DNA of 13,516 nt from G713 sp034717835 (GCA_034717835.1 JAYELZ010000158.1:1-13516); one strand, 5' to 3'; shown: positions 1-7,289, counted from the stretch's first letter. A program made the numbers and translations. The notes: a model not told the origin generated them from the sequence alone.

Positions 1-1
1 T

Positions 2-154
2 GCGTTAGACAGCCGGTTCCTAGATTATCAGCAGGCGCGCACGGCTACGGTGGCGGCCGTGTGGCTGTACAATCACGAACGACCGCATTTAGCCTTACAC
101 TATCAAATTCCAGTACAGGTGCATCGTCAGCCCCCCAGGGGAGCACCAGGGTAG
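2..154 (+). CDS. IS3-like transposase, C-terminal end (partial)
   Basis: Reading frame 2 is open from the window edge to a TAG at 152-154 and gives the last 50 residues of a protein. It contains the segment WLYNHERPHLALHYQIP, which matches the end of rve-type integrase cores (the W..YN..RPH.AL....P signature of IS3 and related transposases). In these enzymes the segment lies just after the catalytic Glu of the DDE triad; the catalytic residues themselves lie outside the window. The protein would cut and join the ends of its insertion sequence. The stop is followed after 10 bases by a candidate terminal repeat, as expected at the right end of an IS3 element. The family (IS3 versus IS481) cannot be settled from so short a piece, and whether the rest of the gene is intact is unknown. 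Confidence 0.72.
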   Translation, partial: ALDSRFLDYQQARTATVAAVWLYNHERPHLALHYQIPVQVHRQPPRGAPG

Positions 155-164
155 ACCGATTAAC

Positions 165-189
165 TGTAAACATATTTCAGGACGACACA
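165..189 (+). repeat. Candidate right terminal inverted repeat of the insertion sequence
   Basis: The 25 bases begin with TGTAAACA, contain TTTCAGGACG and end in CA. Read from the other strand they start with TGTGTCGTCCTGAAAT. IS3-family ends typically begin with TG, and the position 10 bases after the transposase stop is right. The left end of the element is outside the window, so the repeat cannot be paired and the target duplication cannot be checked. Confidence 0.4.
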
Positions 190-330
190 CCTACTACGAA
201 CTTCACCTGACTACCCACCAATCACTAATAACTGCGCCCCGTATATATATCGTAGTTACCCTCAAAAAGGTTCAAAATTGGTCGGGAAAAACAACAAATT
301 GATAGACAATTACCATTACCCAACTAGTCC
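190..330. other. Gene-free stretch between insertion-sequence end and lexA promoter
   Basis: About 140 AT-rich bases, including a short TATATATA run near 243-250. I see no open frame of useful length, no RNA gene and no clear terminator. Confidence 0.5.
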
Positions 331-359
331 TTGACATAGAACACATGTTCCAATATAAT
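331..359 (+). promoter_or_regulatory. lexA promoter (sigma70-type)
   Basis: The -35 box TTGACA (331-336) and the -10 box TATAAT (354-359) both match consensus exactly and are separated by the ideal 17 bp. Transcription would start near 366, leaving a short leader before lexA. Confidence 0.88.
339..350. promoter_or_regulatory. SOS box / LexA operator
   Basis: GAACACATGTTC fits GAACNNNNGTTC, the operator type bound by Bacillus-type LexA, including purine and pyrimidine preferences in the middle four bases. It lies wholly within the spacer of the lexA promoter, so bound LexA would block RNA polymerase. This indicates negative autoregulation relieved by DNA damage. Confidence 0.85.
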
Positions 360-408
360 TGGGATAAAGAGTTGGGATAGTTGGGATTTAACCCCAGGAG
401 CAACGGCC

Positions 409-1062
409 ATGAATGCAAAATTAAAGCAGAAGCCGCAACAGATTCTAGATTTTATTAAAGCCTATCGCGACGAACATGATTATCCTCCTAGTTTGCGTGA
501 GATTGGGAGAGCCACCGGTATCTCCTCCACCTCACACATTTCTTACTATCTGGAACAGTTGGAAGAGGATGGTTATATCGCTCGCAGCAAAGGCATCTCA
601 CGAGGGATTCAATTGTTGGAGGCCGCAGAAGCGCCGGGTACTTCCCCGGCTCGCCGGGGAGCAGAAACCGTCGCAGTTCCCTACTTGGGTTATATTGTCG
701 CCAGCGCGCCCCTCAACGTGGAGCCGCTGCCCGGCGATGAGACGGTCGAACTGAGCCAGGCGCTCTTTGGTCGCGACACCTCAAATCTCTTCGCCCTCAC
801 GGTGCAGGGAAATTCCATGATTGACGCGCTCATCAACGATGGCGATTTGGTTATTTTCCGGCAACAGGAGCGAGTGGAAAACGGTCAGATGGCGGCTGTC
901 TGGTTAGACGACCCCGGCGAAACCACGCTGAAGAAGCTCTATTATGAAGGCGATCAAGTCCGTCTACAACCGGCGAATCCCACCATGGAACCTTTCTACG
1001 AGCCGGCTACAAACGTCCGCGTACAGGGCAAGGTTGTCATGGTCATCCGGCAGTTGGGGTGA
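409..1062 (+). CDS. lexA: LexA repressor, SOS response regulator
   Basis: A 217-residue protein, close to the usual LexA length. Residues 1-70 form the winged helix-turn-helix DNA-binding domain (YPPSLREIGRATGI, then LEEDGYIARSKGISRGI). Residues 88-217 are the S24 self-cleavage domain. The nucleophile is Ser136 in QGNSM and the general base is Lys175 in ETTLKK. The scissile bond aligns with E. coli Ala84-Gly85 and here reads Ala98-Ser99 in GYIVASAPL, which is unusual. LexA represses DNA-repair genes and cleaves itself when stimulated by RecA filaments on single-stranded DNA. The start is set by AGGAG at 396-400, eight bases before the ATG. The gene is monocistronic here, with its own operator-containing promoter upstream and a convergent protease gene downstream. 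Confidence 0.96.
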   Translation: MNAKLKQKPQQILDFIKAYRDEHDYPPSLREIGRATGISSTSHISYYLEQLEEDGYIARSKGISRGIQLLEAAEAPGTSPARRGAETVAVPYLGYIVASAPLNVEPLPGDETVELSQALFGRDTSNLFALTVQGNSMIDALINDGDLVIFRQQERVENGQMAAVWLDDPGETTLKKLYYEGDQVRLQPANPTMEPFYEPATNVRVQGKVVMVIRQLG

Positions 1063-1148
1063 GGTTAGTCAAATGTCAAATGTCGAAACAGGAGACCGGC
1101 CCAAGCTAGCCTAGTAAGATTCGCACATCCACCATTCGCTAGGTCGCT

Positions 1149-1180
1149 CTCGCCTTCTCGCCTTCTCGCTCACTCGCTCC
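1149..1180. repeat. 8-bp tandem repeat across the protease stop codon
   Basis: Four head-to-tail copies are present: CTCGCCTT, CTCGCCTT, CTCGCTCA and CTCGCTCC. The protease stop codon (1170-1172, complementary strand) lies in the third copy. Slippage by one unit would change the last residues and the reading frame of the protease tail. Confidence 0.7.
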
Positions 1181-4100
1181 CCCGGCAGACTACGGGCAGA
1201 TAGAGTTTCTCCAATGCCACGTGCAGCCAGAGAGACTGTTCCCCACGCCGCCCCGTGCCATCCTCCCAGAGTGCGTCTAGGCGTAACGTGACCCCGCCCC
1301 ACCACGCTTGCACTGGTAACTCGAACGTGCGAGTTGCGCCCGGAGCCAACGCGCCCGCCCACCACGCCAACCCCAACCCCCGTGTGGGCGGCAACGTCGC
1401 GGTGATGGGTGCCAACCCCGGCGTCAGCCAGAAACGCAACTCCCCGTCACTCACGGCTCCCGGCCCGGAGTTCTGCAACGTGAACGTGACTGTGGCCGGT
1501 TCTTTGATCGCCAGTCCGCTCCCGCCCATCTCTGCCCACGCGCTCCCGCTCAGATCCGGCCCGGCGACGCGCAACATCTCCGCCCGCTCGAAAGCCAACT
1601 GCCACGCGGGCCAGCACAACGTGATGGCCGGCGTGAGCGCCAATCCCGCCGGCGCCGTCCCCGCCACCTGCGCCTGCCAGCTAAAGGTGAGCGGCGCGTT
1701 CACGCCCAGCTCACCGCTCCACTCCACCAACCGCGCGGACGGCGTATAATTCACTGCTGGCGGCAACGTCCCGGCCAACAGCGTCAGCGAGAGCGGAACG
1801 GTATGCGAGAAAGCCGCCGCACGCGCCACCGGCCCCGTGTTGCGCAGTACCACCGTCGCCGTGACGTGTTCCCCCGGCAACGGCGCGGACGGCGTGACCG
1901 ACCAGCTGCTCTCTCCCAACGGGGAAAGCCACCCCACGCCGGCCTTCAGGGCCGCCGTGCGCTCCGCCAGAGGCAGCATCTCCAATGGGAAAGCGTAGAA
2001 GAGTGTGCGCCACGTTGCCGTGGGCGCGCCGCTGCGGGCCAATGCCACCGGTTGCCCGCCATCCCCGCGTACCACAATGCTAGCGTCGCGCACCGGTTCC
2101 ACCGCGTCGCTCCAATTCTGGAACGGGACCTCTAACGTCACCGGTCCCCAACTTCCACTGGCGGATTCCGCCCGCACGGCGTAAGCCGTCTCCGTGCTCC
2201 GGTCATAAATCCGTTCCCTAACCCCTAGCCGCTCCCCTAACGGGCGATTTTCCTCCGTGTAAGGTAAAAAATCCTGGCTGGTCAGCCATAATTTCCCACC
2301 ATCATCCAGATAATGCAGTAGTCGCGCCTCTTCCGCTGCCGTGACCGGCGCATACCAATCATAGCCCGTAAACCAGATAGTGAGCGGATGCGCGGTCAAC
2401 GTGTTGGTCAGTACCTCTCCCGTGTTCGGCCCGGCCCCGGCGGTGGTATCCCAATGATCGTAGGGAATGCCTGCTGCGTCCAACGCTGCCGTGTAACGCT
2501 CTACCATTGGATACCAGCGGTCATCATCCACCAGCAGCACGGGCGCGGGACTCTTACTGACCAACGTCCGCGTGAGCGGTTCCGCCACCAACGATGAATG
2601 TACGGCTAAAGTCACGTAATCGCTCTCGTTCAGCGCCGCCTCCGGGGGAATGTTGACGCTCACCGTGAAGTATTGCGAGGTGCATGGGGCCAATGTCACC
2701 GTAGTGGGTGTCACCGTGGTGGGCCAGCGATTGCCCGCCAACTCCACCACCACCGTATCCGGCGGTCCGGCTATCCCGATATGGCGTACACGGAAAGTAT
2801 GCGTCACCGTCTTCCCCGGCAACCCGACGCGCGGCCCTGCCTGGTAGGTGAGCGTCAGTCCACTTGTCGGCTGTGGCAGCACCAACCAATCTAACGCGCG
2901 CGCCAGTACCTCGCGGCGCGTTCCCGCACCGGCGATGGCCTCGTAGCCAAAGGAGAAAAAGAGCGCGCGGTACGGGCGGCAGAGATGCGCGCCCACGCCC
3001 CCCCCGTTGCCTCCCGCATAGCGCCAGAACAACTCCGCCACGTCGGGATTGCGCACCGCAACCCCATCGGGGCTAATCTGGTTGTCGGCGCCATCCCCGC
3101 CCGCAATCTCCACATGCAAGCCGGCGAACGGCCCGGCCCCCACCAGCTCCCGCGTCTCCTCACTATCCGCCACCAGCTGCACGCTTACTTGCTCCCGCAG
3201 ATAATCCTGCGGGACCATGCCCATAGATGAACCGCTATCAAAATAACCCACATCTTGGCCGCTGAGCAACAGCTTACCGCCCGCCGTCAGATAATCTGTC
3301 AGTACCTCGCCCGCTCGCACCAACCCCGGCGAACCATAAGGCGATGACCAGAGTACCGCATCGTAAGTCACCAGCTGTGCCGCAAAAGCAGCGTCCACCG
3401 GTGGCTTGGTGATCACGTACTCCGCATATTCATAGCGCAAGGCGTCCAACGCCGCGCGCCAGTAGACTGTCTGGCTCCCGTAGTACCAGCCGCCCTCGTC
3501 CACCAAGAGGAGCGTGGGCGCGAGCGGCAGCGCAAAATCCTGCTCCGTCGTCTCTCCCGCCGTGATGCTGACCGTGGCCGTGACCACCCGGTAGCCGTTG
3601 CCGCGCGCCTCCACCGTGTATTCCCCCGCCGGCAGCGCGAGCGTGTAGCGCCCCGCGCCATCTAATGTCGTCGTCACCGGCGTCCCGCACACCTGCATGG
3701 TCACAGTCCGCGTGGGAATTTTTTGGGTATTTATTACGGTGGCTTGACCGCGCAGTTCGCCTGTGGGGAGCGCCGGTAAGAGAAAATCCACGCGGTGGAC
3801 GGAACCGGTGATGACACGCACTCCCCACTCACTCTCCATGCCATGTCCAAATGCCGAGGCGGTGAAATCATACTGTCCCGGACGCAGCGCCAACCGGTAG
3901 ACCCCCGCCGCGTCGGTTTTGGCTAGCGCGGGGCTGCCTGCCCCATGCGGCGCGGCATGTACCGTCGCGCCCGTCAACAACCCCGCCTCCGCCCCCTGCA
4001 CCGTCCCCGTCACCACGGCCGGCTGCGTGAGCGCGACCAGCGCGTCGTAAGCATCCACTCGTCCCCAGCCGCTAGCTTGATGAGGCACAGTTGTCGTCAA

Positions 4101-5405
4101 CGGAATCGCCGTCTCCGTGATAATGCGCGCCATAGTGTGAATGGGCAGCGTGCGGCTCACCCCGCGCAACAGCGCGGCGATCCCCGCCACGTGCGGCGTC
4201 GCCATCGAAGTGCCCTGATAGGTGGCGTAAGTTCCGCCAGGCGCCGCCGAGCGCGTCGCCACGCCAGGCGCGACCACGTAAGGCTTCACCTCGCCCCAGG
4301 GCGAAGGCCCCCGGCTGGAGAACGTCGCCACCTGCTCATACAGGTCGCTGGCCCCCACGGCGAAGATGCCGGGTAAGCTGGCCGGTGCGCGCAACGTCTC
4401 CGGTCGCGGCCCCTCATTCCCGGCGGCGAAGATGGGGAAGATACCGGCGGCCTCCAACGCCGCGATATCCGGCCGGAACTCCTCGCTGCTGGGATTACGC
4501 GCGCCCCAGGAGCAGATCACCACATCGGGAGCCAGCGCGGGATCACCGCCGGGAGCCAGCAGCCATTGGAAGCCCGCGTGAATATCCGCGTCGTAGCCAT
4601 TCCCGGCCCTGTTCAACACTTTGACGCCGAGCCAGCGCGCGCCCGGCGCGACGCCAATCCCTGCGCCGCCGGCGGCCGTGCCCAACGTGTGCGTCCCGTG
4701 CCCGTAATCATCGTAGGGATACTGGCCGCCGTTGACCGCATCGAACCACGCGCCCGCGTGCTCCACTAATCCATGCCCCAACTGGCCACGATAGTTGGCT
4801 TGCAGGTCGGGGTGGAGCCAATCCACGCCTGTGTCGACGCTCGCCACTACCGCGCCGGTCCCGGAGATCGCCAACGTCTGCCAGAGCGCGGGCGCGCGGA
4901 GTCGCTCAATGCCCCAGGGAACCCTGTTCACGTCCGTCACCGTCCCTGAAGGCGCGATCTCGACGTAGGGCCGCGTCTGATCCAGCCGTAACTCGGCCAC
5001 CGTCTCAGAACGCGCCAGCTCTTGTACCAGCGCAGGCCGCGCCGTCAACGCTAACCCGTTGATAATCCAGAGCTCCCGCCGCGCCAGCAACTCGCCACGG
5101 GCCTCAGCAGCCGCCAGCAGCGGCTCCACGTCTAGTTTCGCACGAGTCAACTGCTCCTGCAATCCGGCGACCAACACCTCCCGCGCCTGCAACGGCTCCC
5201 CTGCGAACTCGGCTGCCGCCTGGAACGGCGCTGTTGGCTGCGCGGCGTAAAAAACCACGATTACCCGTAACGGTGTCTCATCCACCGCCGCCAGCGCACG
5301 CCAGAGTTCCGGTTCTACCACCGGCTCCGCTGCGACCGGTAGAGCTATTAAATTCAGCAATAATAAGACCCCGACCAATAATAATTTCTCTCTCGATTTC
5401 CGCAT
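1170..5405 (-). CDS. Secreted multidomain subtilisin-like (S8) serine protease
   Basis: A 1411-residue exported protease. Residues 1-26 are a signal peptide (basic start, hydrophobic core, PVAAE). Residues about 45-148 look like an inhibitory propeptide. The S8 catalytic domain spans about 183-455, with Asp191 in VDTGVD, His236 in GHGTH, oxyanion Asn330 in AAGN and Ser400 in GTSMATPHVAG. Two carboxypeptidase-regulatory-like beta domains follow (about 462-545 and 548-627). Next come two related alpha/beta domains resembling class I amidotransferase folds (about 629-845 and 954-1163), each starting LLVD and containing GGKL..(S)GQD or SQD, separated by a beta domain (about 849-950). The end (1165-1395) is beta-rich with LRNTGP and LQNSGP motifs like adhesion or CARDB/DUF11 domains, and the tail is LYLPVV. 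GAGAGG-type SD AGGAG lies five bases before the ATG. Substrates are unknown; extracellular protein degradation is inferred. Confidence 0.93.
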   Translation of the reverse strand: MRKSREKLLLVGVLLLLNLIALPVAAEPVVEPELWRALAAVDETPLRVIVVFYAAQPTAPFQAAAEFAGEPLQAREVLVAGLQEQLTRAKLDVEPLLAAAEARGELLARRELWIINGLALTARPALVQELARSETVAELRLDQTRPYVEIAPSGTVTDVNRVPWGIERLRAPALWQTLAISGTGAVVASVDTGVDWLHPDLQANYRGQLGHGLVEHAGAWFDAVNGGQYPYDDYGHGTHTLGTAAGGAGIGVAPGARWLGVKVLNRAGNGYDADIHAGFQWLLAPGGDPALAPDVVICSWGARNPSSEEFRPDIAALEAAGIFPIFAAGNEGPRPETLRAPASLPGIFAVGASDLYEQVATFSSRGPSPWGEVKPYVVAPGVATRSAAPGGTYATYQGTSMATPHVAGIAALLRGVSRTLPIHTMARIITETAIPLTTTVPHQASGWGRVDAYDALVALTQPAVVTGTVQGAEAGLLTGATVHAAPHGAGSPALAKTDAAGVYRLALRPGQYDFTASAFGHGMESEWGVRVITGSVHRVDFLLPALPTGELRGQATVINTQKIPTRTVTMQVCGTPVTTTLDGAGRYTLALPAGEYTVEARGNGYRVVTATVSITAGETTEQDFALPLAPTLLLVDEGGWYYGSQTVYWRAALDALRYEYAEYVITKPPVDAAFAAQLVTYDAVLWSSPYGSPGLVRAGEVLTDYLTAGGKLLLSGQDVGYFDSGSSMGMVPQDYLREQVSVQLVADSEETRELVGAGPFAGLHVEIAGGDGADNQISPDGVAVRNPDVAELFWRYAGGNGGGVGAHLCRPYRALFFSFGYEAIAGAGTRREVLARALDWLVLPQPTSGLTLTYQAGPRVGLPGKTVTHTFRVRHIGIAGPPDTVVVELAGNRWPTTVTPTTVTLAPCTSQYFTVSVNIPPEAALNESDYVTLAVHSSLVAEPLTRTLVSKSPAPVLLVDDDRWYPMVERYTAALDAAGIPYDHWDTTAGAGPNTGEVLTNTLTAHPLTIWFTGYDWYAPVTAAEEARLLHYLDDGGKLWLTSQDFLPYTEENRPLGERLGVRERIYDRSTETAYAVRAESASGSWGPVTLEVPFQNWSDAVEPVRDASIVVRGDGGQPVALARSGAPTATWRTLFYAFPLEMLPLAERTAALKAGVGWLSPLGESSWSVTPSAPLPGEHVTATVVLRNTGPVARAAAFSHTVPLSLTLLAGTLPPAVNYTPSARLVEWSGELGVNAPLTFSWQAQVAGTAPAGLALTPAITLCWPAWQLAFERAEMLRVAGPDLSGSAWAEMGGSGLAIKEPATVTFTLQNSGPGAVSDGELRFWLTPGLAPITATLPPTRGLGLAWWAGALAPGATRTFELPVQAWWGGVTLRLDALWEDGTGRRGEQSLWLHVALEKLYLPVVCRGSE

Positions 5406-5425
5406 CTTAACTCCTCTCTACTGGT

Positions 5426-5706
5426 GAGCAATTTAGCACCGTGCCCATTCCCCGAGCGATTCCTACGACCCGCAAACGATTCCTGCCACCCTATGAGTGA
5501 TTTCTGCGCCCGGCCAACGATTCCCACGACCTGCGAACGATTTCCACGGCCCGCGAGCGATTCCCACAGCCCTCGAGCGATTTCCACGACCTGCGAACGA
5601 TTCCCACGGCCCTGCTAACGATTCCCACGACCTGCGAGCGATTTCCACGACCCCCAGAGTGATTCCCCCAGCCCTCGCACGATTTCTACGGCCAACCAAA
5701 TTGCTC
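5426..5706. repeat. 9-bp inverted repeat bracketing the tandem array
   Basis: GAGCAATTT at 5426-5434 and its exact complement AAATTGCTC at 5698-5706 flank the 20/21-bp array on both sides. The left copy resembles the GAGCGATTT junction of the array units, so it may be a decayed unit and the symmetry may be partly accidental. Confidence 0.4.
5457..5699. repeat. Array of twelve 20/21-bp tandem repeats upstream of the protease gene
   Basis: Twelve degenerate units start at 5457, 5477, 5498, 5518, 5538, 5558, 5578, 5598, 5619, 5639, 5660 and 5680. The core is YGATTYCYNCNNCC, usually CGATTYCCACGRCC, followed by a more variable six or seven bases usually ending AA or AG. Nine units are 20 bp and three are 21 bp, so the core recurs on one DNA face about every two helical turns. 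The array ends about 50 bp upstream of the protease ATG, so it is either part of that gene's promoter region or transcribed as its leader. Because it has few stop codons, spurious frames run through it on both strands. There are no unique spacers, so it is not a CRISPR. Function unknown. Confidence 0.93.
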
Positions 5707-5759
5707 GTTAGCAATAAAAATAGCGTCTGTGGCTAAAAACTAAGACTAACTGCCAGAGA

Positions 5760-5798
5760 ACGACTGCGTGCCGGTAGCCGGCGACTTCAGTCGTCAGG
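5760..5798. repeat. Palindromic repeat element, copy 1
   Basis: This segment can fold in two ways. ACGACTG (5760-5766) pairs with CAGTCGT (5788-5794) around an inner stem GCCGG/CCGGC (5770-5774 and 5778-5782). Alternatively CGACT-TC-AGTCG (5782-5793) forms a compact hairpin. The 22 bases 5777-5798 match 8320-8341 at 16 positions, including a compensated stem pair, so the two are treated as copies of one dispersed element. It lies in the divergent region between the protease gene and tyrS. Confidence 0.6.
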
Positions 5799-5868
5799 TT
5801 GGTTGTCAGCTTATCATTTTAGGGTCTCTGGGATTTGACGTGGGAAGTGTCACGCGACGTAAATTTTT

Positions 5869-5939
5869 CACCACAGGTTACCCGGATTACACTGATTTTT
5901 TTATTTTTTTCCGTGCTAAGCCGTGAAATCCGTGGTTAA
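5869..5939. repeat. Imperfect long palindrome with T-rich centre
   Basis: The left arm (CACCACAGGTTACCCGGATT and following bases) and the complement of the right arm (AACCACGGATTTCACGGCTT and following bases) are clearly similar, separated by a T-rich loop around 5894-5910. Both arms contain degenerate direct repeats of the ATCCGTG/ATTACAC kind. The form recalls dispersed CCACGGATTACACGG elements seen in many environmental genomes; that link is from memory. It sits about 55 bp upstream of the tyrS promoter. Confidence 0.55.
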
Positions 5940-5995
5940 TTTTAACTCAACCCCGCGAATTCCCAAAGAGCCTCATTTTATCGCTCAAGTCCAAG

Positions 5996-6024
5996 TTGTG
6001 CTTTCCTTGTACATCCGCTATAAT
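5996..6024 (+). promoter_or_regulatory. tyrS promoter
   Basis: A perfect -10 box TATAAT (6019-6024) lies 17 bp after a weaker -35 box TTGTGC (5996-6001). Transcription would start near 6031, leaving a leader of about 30 bases. That is too short for a T-box riboswitch. Confidence 0.72.
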
Positions 6025-6059
6025 TCTTCTGTCAAGCAACTGTTCGAGGAGGGGGAAGC

Positions 6060-7289
6060 ATGAACCAGACCATTGATGAACAACTAGATATCCTGATGCG
6101 CGGCGTGGAATATGGCGACCCGCAGACTTACGAATACATGCGCGCGGAACTCAAAACCCGTTTGCAAGAGTCCGCCGAAACCGGTAAGCCGTTGCGCGTC
6201 TATTGTGGTTATGATCCCACCGCTCCGGATTTGCACTTGGGGCATACCGTGACCATGCGTAAGCTACGCCAATTCCAGGATTTGGGGCATCAAGCCATTT
6301 TTCTAATTGGAACTTATACCGCGCTCATTGGCGATCCTTCGGATAAAGATAAGGCTCGCCCGCGACCGGACAAAGATAAAATCATAGCCAACGCCAAAAC
6401 TTACACGGAACAAGCCTTCAGAATCCTGGCTCCAGAACGCACCGAGGTGCGTTACAACGGTGAATGGTTGAGCGAGTTGGCTTTTGAAGACCTGATCAAT
6501 CTAGCGGCGAACTTCACGGTGCAGCAATTCTTGGCGCGCGATAACTTCGCCAAACGGCATCAGAAAAACGAGCCGATTTGGTTACATGAATTCTTCTATG
6601 CGTTGATGCAGGGTTACGATGCGGTCGCGCTGGAAGCCGATGTGCAGCTAGGCGCCACCGAACAACTCTTCAATTTGATGGCCGGCCGCAAATTGCAGGA
6701 GACCTTCGGCCAGCCGCCACAAATCGCCGTTACACTGCCCATTTTGGTAGGGACAGACGGACATATTCGCATGTCCAAGAGCATGGGTAACTACATTGGC
6801 ATCTCCGAGCCGGCGGAGGTGATGTATGGCAAGGTGATGAGTTTGCCCGATGAGGCCATGCTCAACTATTTCAACTTGGTCACTCGTTGGACGCCTTCTA
6901 AGATCGCCACCCTGGAGGAGCATTTGGCAGTAGGTAAATTACACCCGATGCAAGCCAAGAAAGACCTAGCCTGGGAAATCGCCGATATCTTCCATGGCAC
7001 AGAGGCGGCCAACAAAGCGGCTAAACACTTTGCACGGGTTCATCAGCGCCGCGAAAAACCCGTAGACATGCCCACTTTTAAGTTGCACGCACCGATGCTT
7101 CTGATAGACATCATCGCTGAGGCCGGGCTGGCGGGCAGCAAGAGCCAAGCCCGCCGCTTGATTCAGCAAGGAGGAGTACGCCTAGACGATGTGCAGATCA
7201 AAGATCTGTTTACAACCGTGGAGCCTGGCGAACAGGTGCTCCGGGTGGGGAAACGGCGTTTCTTGCAGCTACTCTCTCGGGAAGGATAG
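6060..7289 (+). CDS. tyrS: Tyrosine--tRNA ligase
   Basis: A 409-residue class I aminoacyl-tRNA synthetase that charges tRNA-Tyr with tyrosine using ATP in the cytoplasm. The Rossmann catalytic core has the HIGH-type motif HLGH at 59-62 within GYDPTAPDLHLGHT, and the KMSKS-type loop RMSKS at 237-241. Tyr180, Gln184 and Asp187 fit the tyrosine-recognition pattern YxxxQxxD. The C-terminal S4 RNA-binding domain spans about 344-405 (SQARRLIQQGGVRLDD). Length and motifs fit the longer TyrRS subtype (TyrZ-like). The start has a strong SD, AGGAGG at 6047-6052, seven bases before the ATG. A clear promoter lies directly upstream. The following response regulator begins 42 bp downstream with no evident terminator between, so read-through is likely. 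Confidence 0.97.
   Translation: MNQTIDEQLDILMRGVEYGDPQTYEYMRAELKTRLQESAETGKPLRVYCGYDPTAPDLHLGHTVTMRKLRQFQDLGHQAIFLIGTYTALIGDPSDKDKARPRPDKDKIIANAKTYTEQAFRILAPERTEVRYNGEWLSELAFEDLINLAANFTVQQFLARDNFAKRHQKNEPIWLHEFFYALMQGYDAVALEADVQLGATEQLFNLMAGRKLQETFGQPPQIAVTLPILVGTDGHIRMSKSMGNYIGISEPAEVMYGKVMSLPDEAMLNYFNLVTRWTPSKIATLEEHLAVGKLHPMQAKKDLAWEIADIFHGTEAANKAAKHFARVHQRREKPVDMPTFKLHAPMLLIDIIAEAGLAGSKSQARRLIQQGGVRLDDVQIKDLFTTVEPGEQVLRVGKRRFLQLLSREG

Noticed and set aside
1255..4769. Many antisense and alternate-frame open frames of 60-160 codons within the protease gene.
   Set aside because: They lie opposite a long, domain-rich coding sequence of high GC, where such shadows are expected. Their translations are rich in Arg, Pro and Ala and show no family motif.
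5457..5699. CRISPR array.
   Set aside because: Units are contiguous and only 20-21 bp, with no unique spacers of regular length and no cas genes in the window.
5354..5736. Several overlapping open frames of 63-83 codons on both strands around 5354-5736.
   Set aside because: They are by-products of the 20/21-bp repeat, which has few stop codons. The repeat length is not a multiple of three, so no frame keeps a coherent protein repeat, and none has a convincing ribosome site.
5996..6059. T-box riboswitch in front of tyrS.
   Set aside because: The promoter leaves only about 30 bases of leader, and neither a T-box sequence nor a specifier stem is visible.
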